DNA of 64,000 bases from Chrysoperla carnea (lineage: Eukaryota > Arthropoda > Insecta > Neuroptera > Chrysopidae), in the NCBI RefSeq assembly GCF_905475395.1, contig NC_058342.1, positions 16,464,640 through 16,528,639 on the forward strand. Direction: 5' to 3'. Positions 25,901-34,900 of this stretch are shown in pieces. Position 1 is the first letter of the stretch. Each line of letters starts with the position of its first letter. Under the pieces are notes generated by a model. The model saw only the letters and a list, made by a program, of their open reading frames with translations, was not told the origin of the DNA and searched no databases. Made by a program: the position numbers and the translations under genes.

Positions 25901-28900
25901 ATGTGTTCTGCATTTTTAAAAACCATGTCGTTGAATGACATCACGACTTGGCATACAAGCATTTTTTTGTATGCAAGTTTGAGCAGTTGTAATCAAATAA
26001 CCTGCTTGGTTCTATTAAAATGTAATGTTGTTTACATAGCGTTCTTCATGGCGTGACGTAATACTTTCTTTTCTTTTTCTTTTTAACAAGACACGCAAGA
26101 ACCATAAATTAAGTTATCATTAAGTTGTTTTTGAACAAAATCTGTAAAAATACTTTTAAAATATTAATTTAAAAGATTCAGTTTTAGTAAAATGGTACGT
26201 TTTACCCATGCAAAAAAAATTTCAACTTTGATAGACAATATCTTTTTAAGTTAACGGACTAAAAATTTTGAATTTATCACGAAGGGTATTCTACTATATT
26301 TGAAAAAGTACTTAAAAATGTAGATTTTACTAATAAAAAGCCACCAAAAATTTATTTCAGAAAAATACACAAGCTTTCTTGCCAAAAACTTAAATTAAAT
26401 TTTAAACCTTTTTTAAACTGTAAAAACGCGGGCATCCAAGTCGGTGACGTAATATCGGTATCATTATAAGAAATAACACAGATAAGTTTGACAGACATAT
26501 TCATAGACAACTAATTATAATAAATATAAATATTTATTATCTATGGATATATTATACCCAGCTGTCTACACTGAACTAACTGATGGTCTATGGTTCATAA
26601 CGATATCACATCACATCAGAGCTTTCCCCCGTTTTAGGTCACGTGATATACAGTTTAAAAATTACGATTTTTAATTTTAATATTATAAAAGAAAAATGTG
26701 CTTTTAAGACTCGAAATCAGAATATTTGAGTATATTTTTACATTAATTTTAACTTTTTTCAAATTTCATAATTTATTTTTCACTACCGAAAGTACTTCTT
26801 TCTCAAGGAGACGGTTTTTCTTAACATCTCCTCAAAAATTTGTTTCATTCCATAAAAAAGGGATTTACAGATATTGTACCTTAAACATCCTATACTTTAA
26901 TTCATTACCCATAACATTGAAAATAAAAAAATTATTTTTTTTATCTAATTGAAAATTATTTATAAACATTATAATTAAATTAATACTAGCGAGGCAGGGT
27001 GGGCGGTGTAGTGCGGTAGCGGATACTGTGATGTCATTTGTGTTAAGTAAAAATAATAATTACTTAGCAATAGTTTGACAAACAATTTATTATTCTTTTA
27101 TTTATTAATTATTAATTTATTATTAATTTACTTATTAATAATAATAATTAATATTTGTTATTTCAAATTCCATTTAAAAGAAACCTATTCATAAAAAACA
27201 CTCGTGAGCAGCAGAACGCAATCACTAAAGTCATATTTCTCCCACATTTAATAACTCGTTTTGTAGGATGCTTTTTATTGAAATGGAATTTTGCTTTTTC
27301 ATTTTTTGTGAAAATATAAATTATGTAGTACTAGAGTGATACCGACCCGCTTCGCTGGGTTTAAAAGTAAAGATTGGTAAAGATTGCTCTCGCTTATCCC
27401 TTTCTATAACACTCGAAATAATGGTAAGGATTGTTTTACACAGGTAAAATATATGTATGGTTTTCTATTTTTTTAAATGTATAATAGTCGTAATTATTCA
27501 TTGAGTATATCAGAAAAGATGACCGTGAAATATTTTATATTGACTTTATTTACAGAAATCTGTAATTTATGGTACTGTCAAATGACTATTTTTACAGAAA
27601 TCTGTAATTTATGGTATTGTCAAATTAAATTAATTTAAAAAAATTTTTTATTTATTTATATTTCTTTATAAATTATATCTCATGTGTTATTCTGAAGTAT
27701 GAGCTATATTGCTGTACAGTTTCATTAAAAACCATTCGCCAGTTTTAGCGTGAAAACGTAACAAACAAACATGCTTACTTTCGCATTTATAATATATAGA
27801 GATATACATACATAAAGAGGTGAGTCAGAGGAGAGAGGTCTGGATAGTTGACACAACCAAGACACTTCCTTGTTGTTTGGGACGTACAATCGGAGACAAA
27901 AGTATCAAAAACTAGCAGTTTGTGAATATCTACATTTTGTAGCTTGTTACAAAGTAAATAAATAGTTTTAATCAGGCTCGTGCGCAGGTCATATAGTTAA
28001 TAAATGTTAGGTCAATAGATCAAAAGGTGATATTTAGTCACCGTTTTTCAATAAGTAAATTCTGCGAGGTACAGAGAAAAATTTTTCCAAAACTCATCGA
28101 TCCAAGCAGATCTACAAACATTCTCGATCTAAGGTATGTTTTGAGACGAAACAAGGTTGTAAAGAAGCGTTTATTCGTCGCTGTTGTCACAGGCAAAACA
28201 GTAATAACGCGAAGCATTTAGTAGACATTCGGAAACGCATCTTTATTGCAAATATCGAGTACTTCGAGTGAATTTTTGGCACCCCGCCCGGCAATGCGTT
28301 TTCGTCAAAGTTCAACTTTGTCGACCCAAATGCCACGGGAAGCATCGTGCAAAATTGAATATTCTAGTTCAAAAACCCGAGCAAGAGTTTTCTTCAAAAT
28401 TTTATTGAGAAAGAGACAAGCTAAATTAGATAAAATATTATGATGATTCAAAATTCGATCTATAATCTTTGAATCAGTCTGTGCATCAACTTTTTTATTT
28501 AAAGTGTTATTCTATCTCTTACCGTTTGGGATCTGAATGTTATTAACGCAACCCGAAGAACAAGGTCCAATGCCATGCAAGTTTTGTTTAAATTTTTTTT
28601 TAGTTGGTTCACTACAAAACGAGATATTTAGGCTTATAGATTAAAATGACCCACATCTGTATACATATCTATATCCATAAATCATGTTATGGTCTCATTC
28701 ATGTCTGATGGAATCATGAAACGGATTCTTCCCCGTTGACTTTCGATATAGGTCATAGTTCTATATCTAGTGAAAATATAATTAAATACGGGATGTTTAC
28801 AAATAAAAAGAACTAATTATTTAAATTCTTTTAATTATTTATATAATTATCAACTGATTAGTAATTTAAGGTAGTATGGGTAAAATATAAAAGTAAACTT

Positions 28901-31900
28901 AGAACAGTTAGCCTTTTATTATATTAAAGATAAGCATATAAATAATGTTTTATTCAAGTTTAAGGATGCCTTATCGACTTTTTTAATGAAATATTGAAAA
29001 TTAAAAATCGTAGTTTTTACATTGACTCAATGGGATCCCGTGCGTTATTCTTTATACAAGACCAAAATTATCATATTTCACAAAAAACTGTGTTCACATA
29101 ATAATGCACCAAAAAAAGCTTAAAGTTTAAAGAATTTATAGATATAAACAAAAATACATGTTATCGATCATTATGAAAAATTATTAACGATTAATCATAA
29201 TTTACATTGTAATTTCCGTATGTTTCATTTTGAGTATGATAACTTTAAAAATCATTAACAGATGTCGTTCACATTGGTTGACAAGTTTAATTAATATGTC
29301 ACAATCGACCCCGAAAATTTTAAAGAACCCTAAATTGGCGCTTTAAACCGTTGTAACGTTGCCAAATCTATTATTTTCATTACAATACAGAAGATATATT
29401 CTAGAGTATAAAATGTCGATAATATAGGAATTATAACTACAATAACTAATCAAATGAATGGTCAAAAATACTATTTATTTTTATGTATTATTAATTGTTA
29501 TAAAATCAGTTTAATTATTATGATAAATTATGGTAATGTGTGTATTAAATTTGGTACGCTATTTAAAATTTTGAAAAAAAAGATGGTCTGTCGACAACCC
29601 ATACTACCTTAACTTGCAATGTATGCATGTATGTATGTATGCATGTATGATTGTTCGGATCTTTCGATTGAATTTCAAAGAAGTTATTATCAACCAATTG
29701 AGCTAAAATTTTGCATACACGTTTAGTGGTTTGGATGACAATGCGAAGAAAAACGCGACCCATACTATCTTAAGGTGGTTCTTCCATTCTAAGAAATTTT
29801 TAATATTCATTAATGATTTCTTCCATTCCGTCATCGAAGATGTAAAAAGGAATCCTTATAATTTCGCCCTGTCTGTTAGTACAGTAAAATTATTTAAGAA
29901 AAATCATGGTAATAAGAAAAAAACTGTTGCATCTTTGATATTTGGAAATTTGGTACATTTATTAATTAGGTTGTAACAACTTCGTACCGAAAAATCGAAT
30001 ACTCATAGAGAGGGGAGGTAGATTACCGTTATAGCCGATCGATCACAATGTCCTGGGTTTCATTTTATGCGTCTAATCAATTAATAACCAGCTCAAACAT
30101 TGACATCAGTATAATGTAGGGTGTTTAAATAATTAGCTCTGTTTGTTTTTATTTTCACTTATTTTAATTAAATTTTAAACATGATAAAAAAGGAAACATA
30201 ACCGAAATGTTTAAATATTTAGTGTAAAAATGTATTCTAGAAATGGAATTTTGATAAAATTTTAATTTTTGAATTATTACGAATTATAAGAAATAAATTC
30301 ATATTTGGTAATTAAATAATAAATAATTAACTAAATAACTTAGTAAACTAATTACTATTTTATTTAATGCTAACCATATAAGTAGATAGGTATTCAATGT
30401 TACAATTTGATAAGTGCTAGCTGTTAAACCCGCTTCGCTGGGTTGTTTTTGCACATTTAAATATCAAAATTGTTAAATGAAAGATTTTTTTTTTAATTCT
30501 CTCTGTGTGTACGGAACAGTAAGATTTTTTTGGCCGATCCCAATATTATGTCTACACTCTCTGTGTGTACGGAAAAGTAAGGGAAAGATCGATAGAAACC
30601 CATGGAACATTCCAGAATATTGTTCTAGAAAATTCGATAGAAATCCATAGAACATTCCAGAATGTTCGAGAAAATTCTAGAAAATTCGATAGAAATCCAT
30701 AGAACATTCCAGAATGTTCGAGAAAATTCTAGAAAATTCGATAGAAATCCATAGAACATTCCAGAATGTTCGAGAAAATTCTAGAAAATTCGACAGAAAC
30801 CCATGGAACATTCCAGATTGTTCGAGAAAGTTTGATAAAATTCAATAAAAATCCATACAACATTCGAGAATATTCTAGAAAATTCGATAGAAATCCATAG
30901 AACATTCCAGAATGTTCGAGAAAATTCTAGAAAATTCGATAGAAATCCATGGAACATTCCAGAATTTTCGAGAAAAATCGAAAGACATTTGCGCCAGTAG
31001 CGCCATCTAGTGAAAATTTTACTATTGGCAGTGGCGCCATCTATTGAAAATTATTAGAACTATTTTTTTAATCTATTTTCTATGAATTCCTAGATCATTT
31101 TTAATTCCACCCCCACCAAACTCCCTTATTCACAATGGGAGCCTAAGGGCTACCCAATGACATAATCCCCTACCGAAGGTCAATGGTTAGTTTTAGGGAA
31201 AATCGGGGACATACAAACAAACACTCTCTTTTTATATATATATATATATAGATTTACTAATTTATGAAGCTTTAAGTAGAGTATATACACTGACAAAAAT
31301 GAATGACAACCTCATCCAGATATTGATCGTTTCATATTGAAATAAAGTAAAAATACTTTCAAACAATTGTCTAATGATTGGAACAAGTACAGCTAAATAT
31401 TTGTATTTACAATAGAATGAGATTGAATTTAAAATATGAATTCATTGATACAAAATCAGTGAAGTTAAATAAACTAAATCATTATTTCTATGAAAAAGAT
31501 TGATTTTAGTTTAAAGTCATGCAATTTATATACTTTATAGATGCAAAATAAAATTTTACATGGATGGAATATATAATCATGTACATAAAGCGAATCGATT
31601 AATTAAAAAAAATTTTCTTTGCGTTTGATTTTAATACAGGATTTGGTTATAACGAACACATACCCGTAATGCCTAGTCTATTCGTTGTGTGCGTAGTCAT
31701 GGTAGGGACAATAAAATCGATGCCAGCACTTCCAGTGAAAAATTTTGACGATAAAGGAGGCTGTTATGACTAATTTGCAATTCTTTACATATTAACGTTA
31801 TAGAAAATGTCAAATTAAAATTATTGAAAAACACTAATTAATTAAACTTGTGAATATGCATTAAAAATTGTGAAATTGAAATCAAATTGCACAAATATTA

Positions 31901-34900
31901 TTTTTCAAATGTAAATTATCATAATTATTCATTTAAATTTGTGAGAAAATAATATTAAATTGTCGATGCAAGTCATAAATCCATACAATTAAATATGCAT
32001 CCATACAATTCTATAATTAAAGTAGTGTATCGTTACCATGGAAACGCCTCCCATAAAACTCACGCACGGTGCGAATATGTGATTGAGTCAACTACATGAA
32101 TACTGTCGTTACTAATTTACAGAGAGTTTGAAATAAACTTATTGATCATTTTTATAATATATAGCATATTTGTGTACATATATAACAACTATCGATAGCG
32201 CAGTTGGTACAGCGATCGACTTAACACACTAAAATCAATAGTAATCCATATGTCGCTGGTTCAAATTCAAACTATATTGCATTTCAAAGCAACAATATTC
32301 GAAATTTGTTAGACAGGATATTACTTTCATACAAACAACTCATGCGTTTGTTTCAACTTCACAACTCAACCCCGTACGGTAGTTGTATCACATTCGTGGC
32401 CCCATTCGCCATATTTGATCTCGCGATGACTTTAAGAAAACCTCATCATATCGATTGATATTAGGAATTTTTTTTTCACTGTATTAATAGTGAAATTCAT
32501 AAAAAGATGCTGCTATCTATATTGGATTTTAATACTAAGAAAGATTCTATCTAGCGATAATAAAAAGAACTATAGTTTATAACGCCCATAGACACATACC
32601 ATAGACATATAAAAGAGGTTAATCTTACAATTTTTACAACACAAATTTTGTTAAAAAATTATATAAAATATTAAAATAATTGATTTTATTTTAATTTGGG
32701 TCATTATGTCGTTTAAAAAAGTAAATCACGAGTTAATTTTTCATAAATTTCCAAATTGTAGTCGGGAAATAAAAATTTCACACACAACTATGAAATTAAA
32801 ACTAAAAATGTATATGAAAACATTTAACCGAAAAATTAAAAGTTCAAAATGTAAATAAAAAATTATAAAATTTAAGGTCCTCAATTTGCATGAAAAAATT
32901 ATGTGTAAAAAATTCATTTAACAAAACAAACTACAAAGTTTATATAAAAAAGTAGTAAAACTATCGCAATTATAAAAGACTCGGCGAGCAAAAATGGCAC
33001 ATCACATTTATATAAATAATGAAGTAGGCATCTTTAGTCTTTTTATTCAATGAAAAAATCAGCTGAGTGTTGTCAAGTTATAACATAATACACCATCAAA
33101 ATTGAAAATATACAATTATTTAAACTTGTGTCTACAATACCGTACTCCTACATACTAAATTAATCGGGCACAACGGGATCTTTTTGTTTTCAATAATTTA
33201 TTAAGGTTTTAATTTTAATTTAAATAGTTCTTTTTTAATTTCCACCGACAAGTTTTGGGGAAATCTATGAAAACATATCATCCATCTACCGTTTTATCAT
33301 AAAATCAATGTTAAATATGCCTACTTTTAAAGTCATTTAATTATTTCAATAATCGGGCACCTTCCCCCTAAAATTTCCAGAATTTTTTTAGATTTAATCC
33401 AACTTCATATAAAAAAAAATCAATCTTTTTTTTTAAATTATCTTGGTGTTCGTACATCTTTAAGTACTTTTGTAAAAGAAATAAAAATCAGTACGAAACC
33501 CTTTATGTGCGAGCCCGATTCGCACTATATCTTTTTTTGTTTTTTATTATTTTTTTGTGATAGTGACAATAGCAACCCTGTCAAAATTTCAGCTGTCCAA
33601 CTATTGTCGTTTATAATTTTCAGATAAAATCCAAAAATGTAGTAAATTTTTTCTACGTGCATTTTTCTATTAAGAGCGCCGACGGTAAAGCCTAAAAAAT
33701 TTTTCCTTTCAAGATTACAAAACTAGACATTTCAAGATGTTTCTTTCTTGCAATTCGATACGGCCATTATTACCGAAATTACAGACTACCATAAAAAAAG
33801 TGAAAACAAACAACTGACTGAATTAATTGTTGAAATACCATGTATAGACAATGTTGATTACACAATCGTTTGTTTTTTAACACCATACAAGCAAAGAAAG
33901 ATAACCACTCTTCGAGAGCCACATAATCATACATGTCACACCCACACATAGTCGATATTATTCCCATATAATACATACAATATAATTTGTGCTTAATTTG
34001 CAGTCACAAGGCTAAACAGTAATGTTAACGAAAATATGTTTCAAACAAAAGTTTTTACATTTAAACTTTTGTTCTATCTCTAACGGTTTACAAGATGGGC
34101 TCTACAGACCCAAGATCAAATTTACCTATGTTGCTCATTTACGAACTCAATCTCACTTTTTACGTCCAGAACATGCTAAAAAAATTCCAGCTTGATATTT
34201 TTTTCGTTTTTGAGTATCGTCATGTCGGACGGAGGGACATTCAAACGAACAACTGGAAATAGATTTTATGAACACCAATACCAAAACTTTGCTCGTAGAA
34301 TCAATATTTTTAAGCGTTACAAACTTGGGACTAAACTTAGTATACCTTGATATATTTCATATATACATGGTATAAAAATTGCAAATGTAGGGAGCAGTTA
34401 ATTTTATCTTGGAGTGTATAATATCAATTATTTAAAAATTTCGTTAAAATTTTTAATAAATAAAAAAATAGTGCTCACCTTAAAATCTAAATCATCGATT
34501 CCAAATCGTTCTCTAAGATTTCTAAACACTAACGGGCAATATTCTTTGACTTTGAAATGAGATGGCATATTTTCCCTGTAAATAAAAACAAAAGATTACA
34601 ATTTATCATTAAATTATTTTTTTGGTCTTATGATCAACGATCCAAAAAAAAAAACCTAGAAGAAATTCTCGCTGAAAAATTTTTTTATTTCAATTTTATC
34701 CCAAAAAAAGATAATTTTTTAACCCTGGAGAAATTTCCGGAGGTTAAATATTCATTTTATAGACTGTTTCTTACTAATTTGGTTGGAAGGGGTTAAAATT
34801 ACCCCAATTTTCAAATCAAGACAGTGGTTGGTGCTGATGAATGTTTTTAGAGGTTTAAGAAACACGTAGAATAAAGATTTTTTGAAATCGGTGCTGTTTC

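Noticed and set aside
30588..30984. CRISPR-like array
   Set aside because: Units are contiguous repeats with no unique spacers, two are shortened, and the setting is a eukaryotic intron.
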